A stretch of 64,000 bases of DNA, from assembly GCA_030248135.1 (NCBI GenBank), contig JASANC010003338.1, positions 1-64,000 on the forward strand, read 5' to 3'. Positions 1-13,900 of the stretch are shown one piece after another. The first letter of the stretch is position 1. Every line of letters begins with the position of its first letter. Under the pieces are notes generated by a model. That model was not told the DNA's origin, made no database searches, and saw only the letters and a list, made by a program, of their open reading frames with translations. Made by a program: the position numbers and the translations under genes. Source of the DNA: Theristus sp. LFF4_11. Taxonomy: Eukaryota; Nematoda; Chromadorea; Monhysterida; Xyalidae.

Positions 1-539
1 ACTATCACCAGTACAACAGCACGAAGACATCACCAACAAAACTTTGAGCAATTTCCGAGTTCAAAGACACAAAATTTCAAGAAATTTGACTGAATAAATA
101 TCGCGGCATTTCTCGTTTATTGTTGAAAATTTAACCGAATTCTGAAAAATAACCAAATCTTTGCTGTATTAGTTTCTTCACTTTGTCAACAAAAGAACTA
201 GCATGAAAAGCGCAAGCGGCAGATTTAAAGCGGAAAAAGCGTGAAGCTGTTAAACTACGAAACACAACATTGCCGTGTAGACCAAACTTGAACAGATGAA
301 CAAAGAACAAAGCTGGAAAATAAAGCGAACGCCGACCAGAGCCAGCCCATTGGCGGTCGACCGAGATGGGACATGGAAGGAGAGGCACGGGTCTCAGGGT
401 GCTTTATTTATACCAAGAGTGTGAATTGTGTTCTCCAGAACATCAAGTTATGAAGTGGCGAAAGTGAAAAATTGAAATGGATGTGCGGAATACAGTGCAT
501 TTTGAGTGATTTCAAAAATTGAAATTTGGGTCCTTCGGC

Positions 540-690
540 GGTATAAAAAACCGAAAAAAAAACCAAAATTTACGCGGTAAAATATCGGTCAGATATTTTG
601 GCCTTTTTTTGGCGCTGGTTTAAAAACCGTTTTTTATACCGTTTTTTATACCGAAAAAAAACGTTTTTTATACCGACCCACCCCTATCTG
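540..690. repeat. AT-rich short inverted and tandem repeat
   Basis: The unit GGTATAAAAAACGG and its complement occur several times here, in both orientations (about 540-553, 624-650 and 655-680). The stretch can fold back on itself. Around it, 1-1567 contains A/T-rich sequence and short ORFs with no recognisable domain. I see no gene there, and none of the short ORFs matches the missing N-terminus of the downstream LST-2-like gene. Confidence 0.5.
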
Positions 691-1567
691 TCAGCCGAAA
701 AAATGATGCAAATGGAAAAAACTTGATGCAAATTTTTTTAAAACACTGGAAAAGGGTCAAATTTATACAGAATGCTATTTTGTACCTTTTTATAAAGTTT
801 AACACCAAAAGTTAAGATGTTAAGCGCATATTTTTTGAAAAATTGTGAACTTTTGTCACTAAAACAAAGTTTGGCAACTTCCCAGACAATTCAGAACCTG
901 GTATCCTCGTGACATGAATACAATAATCATTAATACCTGATGATACTTCATGCACTGCAGCCAATCCCTCATGGGTTAGTTAATGCCTCACCGTTACGAT
1001 GTATACGATACAACTTGAAACTTCGGTTTGAAATGTCCAGAAAATTGGGCGAGGGTTGACCAAAATGCGGCAAAAGTCCAGGCATTTGGAACGTTCTGTG
1101 ATTCAAAACAAAAAAGGCAGCATGGAAGCTGCATCTCCTGGGTGCGACATGCCCGTGGGAGAAACCAAATGATCACTGGGTGGGGGGACGTACTTCGCGA
1201 AGCGAAGAAAAATTTTGAAAGTTGCACCACAAAATACAATTTTGATGAACAACTTTTATGATTTTTGCATTTTGACTAAAAATTCTAGGATGCAATTTGC
1301 ATCTTTTTGCGAAAAATCAGATGCAAATGGCTAAAAAAATGGAAAATGCACTCATTTGGATGCAAAAAAACATAGGTCTCGCGTGTTATCGGCTGATCGG
1401 AGTTAACGCTAGAGAAGCGCAAGTTTCAGTTTGAAATGAAATGATTGCAATCGAGCAGACAGTAATCACAGGCGATCCGGTTATCAGCGAGCCGGCTGGG
1501 TCGTGCTGTTGAATTTGGCACACTGATTGGTTGGTCCAACCGGCCCGACACAACCTATCGTCTAGCC

Positions 1568-2286
1568 TAGAGATGTCAAGAAAAAAAATTTCCTATTTTT
1601 TTCTTTAAAAAAATTTTTTTTTAATTTTTTTTAATGAAAGTTGTTCAGAATTTTTCAGGGAGTCCGAATATCACTATCTGAGGAGCCACCGACTTACCAT
1701 ATGACCCCCACTCATATGGGAGGAGGGTGAAAATTTCAGACTTGGTTTCGGCGACCCCATTTTCCCACCGACGACATCACGTCTCGTGTTTTGCCTCTCA
1801 ATTCACCTCAAATAACACGAAAACAAGTTCAACAACAAACCGGTGTGATCATGCTGACGACACGAGGCGAAACAGCAACGAGCAACCAACGAAGTTACGC
1901 TTGCAGTGGCAGACAGTGCAATTTCGACCTTTCGAGATCCTGAAAAACGATGCGTAAATGTGAGTTCTCTGCTTCTATCTCACCTTAGCGGCATCGGAAT
2001 TTGTTGAACTGGCCTTTGCGACGCTCAAGTACTTCAATGCGCGAGTCGATCATCACTCACCAAGGCTGAAAACAGTCGATAAATCAATCCAGAATACCAC
2101 CTGCAGCGTTGAAGACTAAGTGACAAGGTAAAGTCAAAAAAAAATTTGTTGAACTTTCGAAAAATTATGCCAAAAACGGCATTTTCAGGGCACATTAAAA
2201 AAAAATTTCAAAAATTTTTAATAAAAAAATGCTCATTTTTTAAACTTTTTTTTAAATATAAAAATTTTTTGACCGTTACATCTCTA
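1568..2286. mobile_element. hAT-type DNA transposon remnant with 8-bp target duplication
   Basis: The element begins TAGAGATGTC and ends with the inverted copy ACATCTCTA. It is bordered on both sides by the identical 8-mer GTCTAGCC (1560-1567 and 2287-2294). An 8-bp target duplication and TIRs of the form YARNG are the signature of the hAT superfamily. The 719-bp interior is A/T-rich near both ends and has no intact transposase, so it is non-autonomous. An internal stretch near 2140-2190 resembles sequence near 44880-44930 inside another element of the window. The superfamily is inferred from ends and duplication only. Confidence 0.8.
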
Positions 2287-2395
2287 GTCTAGCCAGATTA
2301 AAGTGCCGTAATGCACGTATTGCGCAGTTTGACGGTGTGTTGAGTTTTCCAGCTTAGTTTGTCTTAGTAGCTTTCCACTGTGTGCTTGCCTGCAG

Positions 2396-5300
2396 ATGAA
2401 ATGCTGCAACTGATGTGGCCGCGCGAGACCGATCGAGCGCCCCGCGATTATCGCGTGAAGTTTCCTGACGATGTTCTCCATGAAAACCTTGCTGGCCAGC
2501 TTTGGTTCGGAGCTGAGGTGAGTGCAAATTGCGCCAGTGCTTTGCACAGTTGAGTTGACCCTTTGCAATGGCTGATTTTCTGTTTTATCTCATTTGCTGC
2601 TTTCCAGTGTCTGGCAGCCGGTTCCAACATAATCAACCACGAATTCGAAAGTGAAGCGATTCGACCGTTGGCTCGTGCGCTCATCAGGCAGCTCGATCGA
2701 CTCAGAGACATGCTCAGCGAGCAGGCGCTCAAAAATCCGGCGGTGTATCCTGAAAAGGTCTGCAGATGCCAACGTTTACAGCTGTTGCTTCTTTTTTCAG
2801 ACGTTTATGATTTCGTTGATTGAATGTCACGATGACTGCGTTTCAGCTGCGTCGTGCACTGCTGACGTTCGATTACGTGCTGGCCGAGTTCGAGCTCAAG
2901 TATGAGTTGGTTATGATGGCGATTGTGTTTGGCTCTTGCTCATAATGTTCAATGATGGTTTTCTTTCTGTTCATTCTTATTCACTCGCACTTTTTCCAGC
3001 TACGTCAGTGCAATGGTGCCCGTGAAGAGTGCACGCGAGTACGAAGCGCAGCTTGAAGTGGTCGTTTTGTTTTCGGAGACGCTGATGAGGTTGTTGTTTT
3101 CAATTCATGAGTTTTTTATTTGATTATGTGAGCACAAAACACGAAATAACATTGTTGCAGGGCCATAGCATCAGAGCTGCTGACCCAAGAGCAAATCGAT
3201 TATTGCGACCCGTCAGTGATGGTGACGTTGCCAAGACTCGCAATTGTTTGGTCGGTGTATTTTGTTTGTATTTGAAACGCGCCCACGCGGCCCCGCCTCC
3301 TCCCGCTGCTGATTTCGGAAAACCGTTGGCGGAAAGTAAAATTAGCGGCGTTGTTTTTGTTTCATTCACATGACAATCATGCCACCTCTGCGTTCACACA
3401 CACCCAATTTTCAGCGGTCTTATCATTTATCCGGACGGCCCATTGAACGTTGACCGTTGCACAGACGACATACCAACAATGTTTCGAACGTACCATCCGC
3501 TATTGCGCAAAATTCGGTTTGCAAATAGCTTTTCTTGAATATTCTATAGGTCAAGGGGGTAGGACATGAGCAAAAGAGTTCGCCTGCTTTTGATCTTTCT
3601 CTGTGAGCAAGTTGTGTCTAAAAGTTTGGTATCTGTGAAAAGAAACTATTAAAAATATGCATTGTATATTCAGTCACACAAACTCGTGTTGCTTTGGTAT
3701 TGCGTGCGTCTCCCAAAGTGTGCAATGCGTGTGTCGTGTGTTTGTATGTCAGCACCACACAACACAGCTGTTCTTCTGTTTTGAGCGTGCCGTACACTTG
3801 GTTTGAATTTTCCAATTCAATCAATATGCATGAAGTGCCGTGTGGACTAGGTGGTTGTTTGTCTGTTGTTTTGGTCGAGTGAAGTTGTTTGTCGATTTGC
3901 TGCGAACTAACCGTGATACGGGTGGTAGGGGTGTGTTGATAGGTGGTGTTGGTTTTTGCTGAGATTACGCACTGTGTTGCTTTGCGTGAAACAGCAATTT
4001 TTTCAGAATTGAAAGTGTTGTGTTTATGAGCAGAATGAACGAGATGAATAATACGATGGGTGTTGTGTTTGTTACCATTCTAAGCTAATGTGACTTTACG
4101 GGGGGCCACCGCTTGATACAATGTATCGTTTTTCATTGTACATGTACATCAGCTTATAGTCGAACTAGGCAATCGGCTTTTGAATTGGACTCCCTGATTG
4201 ATTGGTTGCCATCTCATTGCAGCCTACTTGATGTCAGATTCGACTGTCTGATTGAACAAATTGTGTGTGTTTTACAATTTGACTTTAACGATTACACAGT
4301 TTCAGTGACATTCTGAAAGTATTATCGGTTGATGAGCGGTTGCATCTGGAGCGTGCATTATCGTCAGCTGAAGAGCACGCCACCACTGCTAATGTGACCA
4401 CGTTTGCTGAGTACAGAAATCGCAAGGAGCAGCGTAGATCCGTTGATTCAGCCACTGAAACAAGTGACGTCACAACGACTGCCTCGGTGTCAGGTTGGCT
4501 GGCAGTTCTGGTGCTGTCTCTTGGTACTACTGGTCGCAAACCTTTCCTAAACGCTTTTTTCACGTGTTTATTGGATCGGTCAACTAGAGAATAAGTTTGG
4601 TGGTACTTGTTTACAGGGACGCAGTTTCGAGCTTCGAGTGAATCGGTGCCAATCAAGGCGACCACACCAGAGCAAGGCGACAAGTCTCCCGCATCGTCTG
4701 AGGTTTATGTTTGTTTTCTTTTTCGTTTCCGTCAACCCAAATTGTCCGCTGTTTATGAAAGCTCACTGGTGTGCGTGTGCTGCACTTGGACGATGAGAAC
4801 GCAGTGGACAGAACTGAGGTTGTTACTGGCATACGGTGCTCGGAATGTTCACAGAAAGGGATGAACGCAAAAAGTTGAAAAAATTGAACCGTCAGTTTGC
4901 GTCGGTTTCAATTTTGAGCGTTTGTTACAGGACAGCGATCCTGAGCTTTTGATAGCGCAGAGGATTTTGTCACCTCGTGACGTGGACCCAGTAGCCCCAC
5001 CGGGTCCACCCGTTGACACTTCTTCCACATCGTCGTCGTCGCGTCGCGCACGAGAAACAGCTGCTGACACTTCCAGTTCTAACAAATCGACCAACGCAGC
5101 GTTGGTGGCATTTTTGCAACAGCGTATCAAAAAAACCGTGACAATCTCTTTCTGAAGTTTTTATACGCAACAATCAACATAGCCTTGCGATGTATTCAGA
5201 GAAAGCCGCCGCCGTAATGAGGTTGATGAAATGCGAGCCAGATTTCGGTCAAGCGAGGATTTGGTGCATCGATTGTTTGTGTGCATCGCGAGTGTTGCTG

Positions 5301-6736
5301 ATCAGTTGCAGGTTGCGACATTGGGTTTTTTGTTGTAATTTGCTATTAAACGCGGGTGCACTCGATTTTCCAGGTCAATTTTCCATCCGATTTACGTGCG
5401 ATATTGAAGTTGGTCTTGCAGCCGAATGAGATTCTGGATGTCTTTGAGGTAAAACCATGCGAATCAGGGCAAAAATCTATTGCACATTTTTGTTTATCCG
5501 TGTCATTTTGCATGAAGCTGTGGGTATACTGTAAAAAATGGTATTGTGGGGAGGAGACCCATAAACGTTGACGAATGACTGCTTTTTGTGTTGCTCAGGA
5601 GTCTGGGCGACCGTCAGCGCACGACGGAAACGAGGAGGAAATGGCGGTTGAGGCGTCCGAGACTCCGCCCACGCCGCAGTCGCCTGTCTCATCCACGGTG
5701 CCATTGGCCGCTGCAACACGTTGGGGCAAAATTTTGGTGTTGACAAAAAGCCTTGGACTGAAAATTTTTTCAACGTCTGAAACTTCTTTGTGAAAAATCG
5801 ATTAAAAAGTGGATTTGACTGACAATCAATGAAACATTGGCAACATGAGTGCTGGTTTGCAGCAGGTGTGGTGCGTTGGGTGCCTGACAGCGAGTGCACC
5901 GAGTGCACGGCATGTCACGCTGCGTTCACGTGGAAACGCCGCAGGCATCACTGTCGCAACTGCGGACGCATCTTCTGTGCTCACTGCTCAAGCAATTCTA
6001 TGCCTATCCCGGAACTCGGTAACTACTACTATTCAATCTGTATTATTCACGTCATCGGGCTCACTGGTTGGTGTGAGTAAGCAGTGGAAGTGTTGGAGTT
6101 TGCGTCTGTGTGCCATGAGAAATTTCTTGTCTAAAGACAGTGCATTCATGAAGCATTAGTTAGTTGCGCGTCGCTATGTGAGAACATGCTATGCTGCTCC
6201 ATGAATGCCGGTTCAGTCGCACAGGCACAAGCGATGTCACAGCAGCGCGCGCCCTTGTTCGCAGTGTGCGTGCGTGCGTGCGTGTGATGTTACGATGCAA
6301 CACACAATCTCCAGACGAGAACTTCATAGGTGTGGTTGTTGCAGTTTGAGCGTGTTTTGTTTGAGGCTACGAGCAGCGCGTGCGCGTGTGCAACCAGTGT
6401 TTCCTGTACCGTGGCATGCCGTTCAACCACGCCACCGACGACGCCGTGCCGCAGATGCTCGCAGCGTCAGCACGTCGCCACACCAGCAGCAGCAGCAGCA
6501 CGTCGCAACAGCAGCAGGACGATGCCGACCAGGACGCACACGGCCATGCCAACACAGGCAGCAACGAACATGATGCGGCCGCTGCCACGCGACACGACCC
6601 TGAGAAACGTGACACGGCTGTGCACAACGACACGGCCACCATTCGCAGTGGACGCACTGCTGACGGACAAACGAACAATGACAAAACTGCTGCTGCAGAC
6701 ACGCAGAGCACTGCACACGCGACGCACACGCTCTGA
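2396..6736 (+). CDS. lst-2: LST-2 / ZFYVE28-like FYVE-domain protein, 5' end missing
   Basis: LST-2 proteins are endosomal FYVE proteins that negatively regulate EGFR signalling. I read exons at 2396-2517, 2608-2757, 2847-2899, 3000-3089, 3161-3250, 3415-3516, 4306-4493, 4617-4702, 4931-5123, about 5197-5311, 5374-5448, 5599-5719, 5866-6018 and 6366-6736. The N-terminal block matches the conserved LST-2 domain ([62 protein letters not shown]). The middle has the second conserved block ([20 protein letters not shown]). The C-terminus is a canonical FYVE finger with [14 protein letters not shown] and RVCNQC, split by one intron. A Ser/Gln/Asp-rich tail follows. The first exon starts in phase 1, so at least one upstream exon (about 70 residues in relatives) is absent; it probably lies beyond the window edge. 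The acceptor near 5197 is uncertain. Confidence 0.9.
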
Positions 6737-7942
6737 CCGGCTGCTCCCCCCCCCCCCCCCACCCCCCCACCCAAGAAGTGTCATTCACGGCACAACTATA
6801 GACTCCGTTGACAGACTGGTTTTAGTGAGGACGTCAGAACTGTGTGCGAGCTTGCGGCATCAAACATGGATAAAACAGTGGCGCACACTGTTTGGATTGG
6901 TCGAATTGTGATTTGCACTGTGTTTTTTAATCCCATAATCAACGCTGTTCTATTGCCTCGATTATTTTCGCCCAAGTTTTCTGTTGTTTTTATACTTGCT
7001 TGTTTCAAGGACCAAATTCGCTTTTTGTATTGTTTATCAATGTTTGATCTTGATGTGCCTTTCAACTAGCATTTTTTTGCTTTTAGACACTCACAAAATT
7101 GTCAAAATCACCGCCTGTTTTTTGCGTTATTATGAGCACAGTGAGCACAGTAATGCAGCTCAAATTGTGAGTGCATCATCGTGCATGATCAAAAATAGGG
7201 TTCGGTAGAATCAAGATTTGTCTTTTTATCGATTCTCCTTTTTTCGATTTTTGCTTTGTTCTGTACCCATAAATCATTGAAATAACAACCTGTAAATATG
7301 TCAGCATGATCGTTTCCGTTTCAATTTTCACCCAGTACCGTTCTTCCTCTCGGTGGCCAATACCGTTTATCTGGTCCCTGTTTTTGGTAAGTTGTATATA
7401 TTTTAGTGGTTTGGTTTTTGGAGCGCTTCTGTATTTTCGTTTCTCTTTCTTTGGTTGGTTAGATTTTTATGTTTTGTGCCATTTCTAACTTTTCGTTGGA
7501 CTATTCAAACAGATTTCGGAAAACGACACAGTGGTTTTCAGTATCAATTCTGAATACTGCTTTGTATTGCTTTGGGTTTTCATGTTTCCTGCGTGCAGAA
7601 TCCCGTATCAAAACTTAGAGATCAAATTCACCACTTTCGTGGCCAGCTTTGCGTTGGAATGATATTTTCGTTCGTCGCCGTAGTGACTGTATTGATTTAA
7701 CAATAAAACCAACCCGAACCCAACGTATTCTCTTTTTGTCAATCACCGCCTCTTTTCATTTGCAAAAAATGCTAATAATATCATCGGGAGAAATAAAAAA
7801 ACATGAAGAATTTGATTCCGTTTTTTGTGGATGCTGAGAAAAATCTGGTTTGGATTATCGAACCGAACCGACTAGACGTTGGTGTTTTTTTGACACTATA
7901 ATTTGTTTGTTTGTCACTTTTGGACACATTCGATTTTTGCAG
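6737..7942. other. Intergenic or untranslated stretch between LST-2 and NSD
   Basis: It begins just after the LST-2 stop codon with a C-rich run (about 6746-6771), followed by T-rich DNA typical of 3' UTR or intergenic sequence. Short ORFs here have no recognisable domain. Any 5' non-coding or short N-terminal exons of the downstream NSD-like gene would lie in this stretch, but I cannot identify them. Confidence 0.5.
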
Positions 7943-10900
7943 CAATTGGTTGCATTCGGCCAACAGCCGTTGGATGCTTGTGACAACCTCGATCCTGCCA
8001 TGAAGCAAACGAGATTGTCCAAACGGAAGATTGCTCAGATCAACATGGCTGAACCAGCGAAAACGCGCACGACACACAAAACGCCGTGGCCCAGGTCGCC
8101 GAGTGCAAAGAGGTCACGACACAAAAGTGACTCGTCCAATGGAACGCACAGCCCGTCACCTCGGATACCATCTCCGAATGAAGTGCAAGTGTGTTTCATT
8201 AGAGTGTTTCTTTTAACAGTTCAGTTTTTTAGCCTCACGTGCCAGCTCCATCCAACTGAGTTGTCTAGTAGAAATCAAAGTATAAAACGTATGTGGTGTG
8301 CTGGAACTTCCTGATCTGAAAACGTAGGCATGTGTTCCTTTTTTGTTGAAACGCTTGAAAATCATTTCAGACGCGCCTTCGCCGTCGCTCTACAATCGCG
8401 AACGGGCAGTGCCCCGCGGCGTCGCCACCGCCCAGTCCACTCCAATGCGCTGTTGTGCTGCAAAATCACGCAGGCGAACTTCGTTCACCAAAACGCCTGC
8501 ACCACCATCCATCCACTGCCTCGTTGGCCAGTCCGCAACCGCTACGCGACCGAAACAAGAACGAAGGTCGAACCGAAGAACTGGAGAACCAGCCGCCCGT
8601 GTGTGCGACAACAACGATGAACAACACCCCTGGGTCAACGAAGCAGCATCAGTCACCACCAGCAAAGCACACCAGCAACGGCTGTGATCGTGCGGTGTGC
8701 GTTGCGATCGACACGGACTCGGAAGTGGTGGTGTCTGAGTGTGACTCACCGCAGCCAGCAGTGAGTGAGCACACACCGACGCTGCCCACTCTGCAACAAC
8801 AACAGCAACGTGACGACGCTGATGGCGACGTGCCGCTGCTCGCGTTACAGTCCACACGCGAACAAATTGCAACGCCGACCACCGCCACCACCATTGCTGA
8901 TGTTGTGCAGCAAAATGAGTCGAATTCAGAACGTGAAATCGAATGCGAACAGAGTGCCACCGAAACAAGCGATGCTATGTGCAACAGTGATGCTCTAGAA
9001 AAGCAGCCAGTGTCCGTCTGCGACCTCGATCTGTGCGCACCGTTACCGGGTGAAGAAGAACAGGCGCCACCATTATTATCGCCGGTTTTGGCTGTGAACG
9101 CTACAATGAACGAAAGGGAAGACTCATCAAACGTGGCACCGGAAGGAGCAGTCGCGTCCACATCCGCAAAACAACATCCAGTTCTTGAACCGCAACGCTG
9201 CGAAGCGAACGAAAATCCAGCAAGTGTGACGGTGGACGACACTGAAGCGTCAGTGGACCCCACAAACACCCAGGCGCCTGAATGCAAACTGGACGCAACC
9301 TGTGCTGATCAGTTAGATGCGGCAGAGCCAGCTGCAATGGAGGAGCAGCCGCTTTTGGCATCGCAGCAACCGTGGCTCAGCCCGGGTCAATTGGTCTGGG
9401 CCGCGCTCGGCAAGTTCCCGTTTTGGCCAGCAATGATAATGGACAAACGAGAGATGCTCGATCCGTATCATCAATTCACGCACTTTGGTTCGTTCGGTTT
9501 TACAGTGTGCAGGGCAACGACGTTCTAAGAATTCGTGCATGGCATGGCACGGACACGACGATTGTCCCAGAATTTCAATTGATAATCAGTATGTGTATGA
9601 ATTTAACAACGATTTTCAGTGAACTCTGTCACTTTCGTTTAGACGACCCCCGATGTTACATCGTGATGTTCTTCATGGACGGCAGAACGGGCGAGGTTTT
9701 TGAGCGCAATCTGCGGGCGTTTCACGGCTGGGATCGATGGATTGAGGCAGCTGGAAAAGAGGCAACCGGCTTGCATTGTTTATGTGGCACACAGCCCTCC
9801 TGGCGTGCGCGTGTTCTCATTCACTGTAAACACAGGCAACTGTGCAACTGCACTTGCACACGCATTCTTGCAAATCAAATGCCATGCAGTCGACTCCGTG
9901 GCCATCAGTTGACTGACTGGGCTCACTGAGTTGTACAATCAGGGTGATACAGCCAATCAGCATGAAATATTCAAGTGCACAAATTGCAGTAATTACACTT
10001 ACTAGTAACCGCATTTTTCAGTTGGCAGCGCCCGACAACGCGGAGCACAGCGGCACGCCAAAGAGCGTGGCCTACCGCAAACTGCAGCAACAGAAGCGTT
10101 TCTTTGACAAGTCTGCCAGTCGTCGCGACGCAGTGAAGTTTGCCGAACGCGTTTCTGAGGAATTCGCCAATCTGCGTGATCGCCAGCGATTTGTGTACCG
10201 TGCTGAGAAGACGGTCATCATGAACAGGCACGAGTCGGTGCTGCAGTACCAACAGCGACTGCGCGACAAAGAGAAACAGAAACGATTGCAAATCAAGCAG
10301 CGCACCAGGGAGAAACGAATGCTAGAGCAGCAACGGGCCAAGGCGAGACATGCCGAGAAGTTCGAGCGACTCTTTGGCGATGGCGACGACGACGACTGCA
10401 GCACGCTCGACGAGTTCTTGGTCGGTTGTTCGGCATGGCCTGCGACAAACATGAGACTCAGGCTGTCTGGAACGGTTGGCCACCGGCTTTTCTATGGTTA
10501 TGGGTTGCTAAAGGCGCGTTTAGCAATTAGATTTTCGTGCGTACGCACGGAGACAGAACGTAAAAAATGGCTACGCGAATTAGAATTTCGTGCGCACGAC
10601 TGTCGTTCGCACGTAACGACTGTTTTGCGCGCATAGGCAATTAGAACGTTGTCCGTGCGCACGCAAAAAAACGTGTGCCCACGCGAATTAGAATTTCGTG
10701 CGTGTGACTTAAGTCTGTCCGACACGACTGTTTTCGAACGGGATTTCGAACGACTGTTTGTCCGTGCGCAAAAAGACAAATGCGCACGCGAATTAGAATT
10801 TCGTGCGCACGACTGTCCGACGACTTTTTGCTGCTAGCAGCAAAAAGTCGTTCGACGGATGTGCGCACGACATTCTAATTCGCGTGCGCAAGCTTGTCCG

Positions 10901-13900
10901 TCCGCATGTTCGGACATCCCACACGACTTTTTGGCCACGCGAATTAGTTCTCCGTATGTACGCAGTACACTTCAGTCGTTGCGGTGCGCAGTTTTCAGTT
11001 TTGTCGTGTGACTTAAACGAAACGACTGTTTTGCGCCGCGCATTTAGAACGACGTGCGTTCGCGTACGTAAGAAAAACTAATTGCGAAACGCGCCTAAAG
11101 GGACTCAGATGCCTCTTTGGAAACTAGGGGACACGTGGTTGAGCCATTCTAAATAACCAAACGCATCTTTCCAGAGCGAACATTTTGATGTCGCTCTGAG
11201 ATAGGCTGATGTTTCACAGTGAATACAAGTTGTGGGCCATGATCGCGGAGACAACATCAATGATGAGCCCACTAGGAATTGCCGTCAGAGCTGCACGAGT
11301 GGTAGCTGTGCTGGACACAATGGATCTCTGAGATGTTGACGTGAATCGGTGGTTTCGAAACATTTCTTGGTTGACTGGTATTGTGAACAAGGCTGCTGTT
11401 GTTGTTGCAGAATGATACCAGTGAAAGTGTGCACAGCCAGGAATCAACGGTGAGCGTCGAACGACAGAAACGCGCTAATAAATCGAAGACTGACGATGAA
11501 GCAACACGAGCGGCAGACACTGGAAATGTGTTTGGTCAGTTTCAGCCTTCTCGGTTTCGAAAATAACAGCGAATGTTTTTCACAGGTGTTCTGTTTCATT
11601 GGGCGCCTCTGTGCCAGACGAATGCACACAGAAAACAGTTGCTGCTCATGAAGCTGTTACTTTCAAACGAGCACTCTTGCTTGGTGACCACTTTGCAGCT
11701 GACCTGTTGCAAGACCAGCCGGCATGTTTCATCACGTTTGAGCAAATCGCGTTCGACGACACCGTGGTGCAGTGCACTGGGCCGTGTGCGCGCACGTTCG
11801 GCCGACGCCACCTGCCTCCGTCCGCTGTTGTTCAGCACAACAAACAGCACGCAACCACGTTGTGCAGCTGGTGTGCGCTTGGTGTCGACGGTTGGTCGCT
11901 ATTGGAGGGCGCATTTCACAACTGTTGTTTTTTGCCCGCAGAAAGTTCCCATTTTACGTGTATAATCTATTTTGCTTTGAGTATGAATGTTATTAATTGC
12001 ATTTTTTTCATTTTTGGAGTTCCCCACTAGTTCCGGAAATCCGAAGCTGGTCCGGTGATTTGGTGTGAAGGTGAATGGATGCTGGGCTTTGTCCGCAAGT
12101 GGCACGAGTCACCAGTGCGCTCTGTCCCGGACGCACCGAGCAGCAGTGTGTTTGTATGGTGTGCACTTTCCAGGTGGCAACCCGTGCTTCATCTGTGGCT
12201 GTGCGTCCACCCTGCACGCTCGCACAGTGCCGTGCACGCACGCTCAGTGTGGCCGCTACGTGCACGAGCACTGCTTGGCTGAGTTCCGCTATGCAGCCAG
12301 TTTGAAAGCGACATGGAAGCGCACACAGCCGGTGGTCTGCCCTGCGCACCAGTGCAAGACGTGTGCCTGTGAAGAAATGGACGATGGCGCACAGAGTGCG
12401 TTGCTGTGCAGTGTGGCGTGGTGCAGTCGCAGTCTGAAACGAATGCAATCTGTGCATTCTCGCATTTGAATACGCTGTGCTGATTGGCTAGAAACCGTTC
12501 GTTCGTTGCAGTGATCATCGTGCAGATTTGGATATGACGCATTGATTGCATGAATAACCGCAGCAGTTCTCGAGCACTGCGAAAGTCTTACTTTGGCCAA
12601 CAGTTTTCATGTTGCCCCGCCAACTTCTGTTTGTTTTTCAGCAGCGCTGGCGGTTGCGGTTAACAAGAAGATGTCTGAGGAGTGCGTGGTGCCGTCTGGT
12701 CTCGTGATCAAGTGCATCGCGTGCCCAGTGACGTATCACCTGCGTGACGAGTGCCTTGCCGCCAGCGCACTCTTGATCAATCGTAATCACATGCTCTGTG
12801 GACGACACGACGATGTGAGACTCGCTGCAACGAACAAACACAGACACAAACAACGCAAGCGAATCAACGTTGACATCTGCCAGTCGTGCTGCAAAGGAGG
12901 TACAGCCGCTACTGCTGCGCTGTGAACGCCACGAACGTTCTGTCACGCACTGCTCATCTTTATTCAAGAATAAATGCTCGCGTATTGATGTGCCACTGCT
13001 GAATGCGTTTTGTCTGCGCGTCCATTTTGCTTTGTCTGCGTATTCAGTCGATCAAACTGAACAAACTTGGTGCGAAAGAGTGTTACTGTCTGTTGTTTCA
13101 GACCACCGAACACTGATCTGCTGTGAGACATGCCCAATGGCATATCATTTGGAATGCGTTGATTTGACTGAGAAGCCGGATGTCGACTGGTATTGTCAGG
13201 GGTGCCTTGACGGGCACGAAATCAAGTACAACGATCTCGTATGGACGAAATTTGGAGCATCAAGGTTGGCCGTGGCGTGGCCCGTGGTTGACTCTGGCTG
13301 GTTGTTGTTTGGTTTTTGCTTTTTTTGCGTGAACGATTGTTTTTTGTTTTACGAGTAACGGCTAATGTTTGCAGATGGTGGCCGTCAATCGTGGTGCACC
13401 CAGCGAACATTCCCGAAAACATTGAGTCGAGAGCGCACTCACCTGGCGAATCGGCGGTTTGCCTAATATAAAATTCAGTTGTTGATGTTGCTTGTTGTTG
13501 GCTGCAAACAAAGCCTGTGCCTCGCTGGCTCAGATTCGTTTCCTCGGCACAAACGACTACGGCTACGTTGGCCAGGATCGAATGTACGCAATTGTGGACG
13601 AAGACGATCTGAAACACAAACCCGGTGGCACGTCTGTCAACGAACGTGCGTTTCAACGCGGTACGTTCGCTTTTTTGTGTTTCCGGCTTCCGGCTGTATT
13701 CAGTTTTTGATTTTTGGTTCAGTTTTAATAAATAACAAGACGATGGTTTGTGTTGTTAGGACTGGAAGAAGCGGCGCAGCTGCGCAGGAGTCGCGAGCAG
13801 CGGACGGCATGGCGCACGCACGCGAAGATGCTGCTCAAATCAAACAAACTGCCCGAGTTCGACGAACTACAAGTGAATAGCTGCGTTTCTTGAACGCTCA

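Noticed and set aside
6330..6911. 193-codon plus-strand ORF rich in Thr, Arg and Pro
   Set aside because: It overlaps the last LST-2 exon in another frame. The LST-2 frame carries the FYVE motif RVCNQC, so this is a shadow.
8390..9287. Long minus-strand ORFs of 192 and 212 codons
   Set aside because: They lie opposite the large NSD exon and are complements of its Gln/Thr/Ser-rich codons. They contain no domain and have no start context or splice logic.
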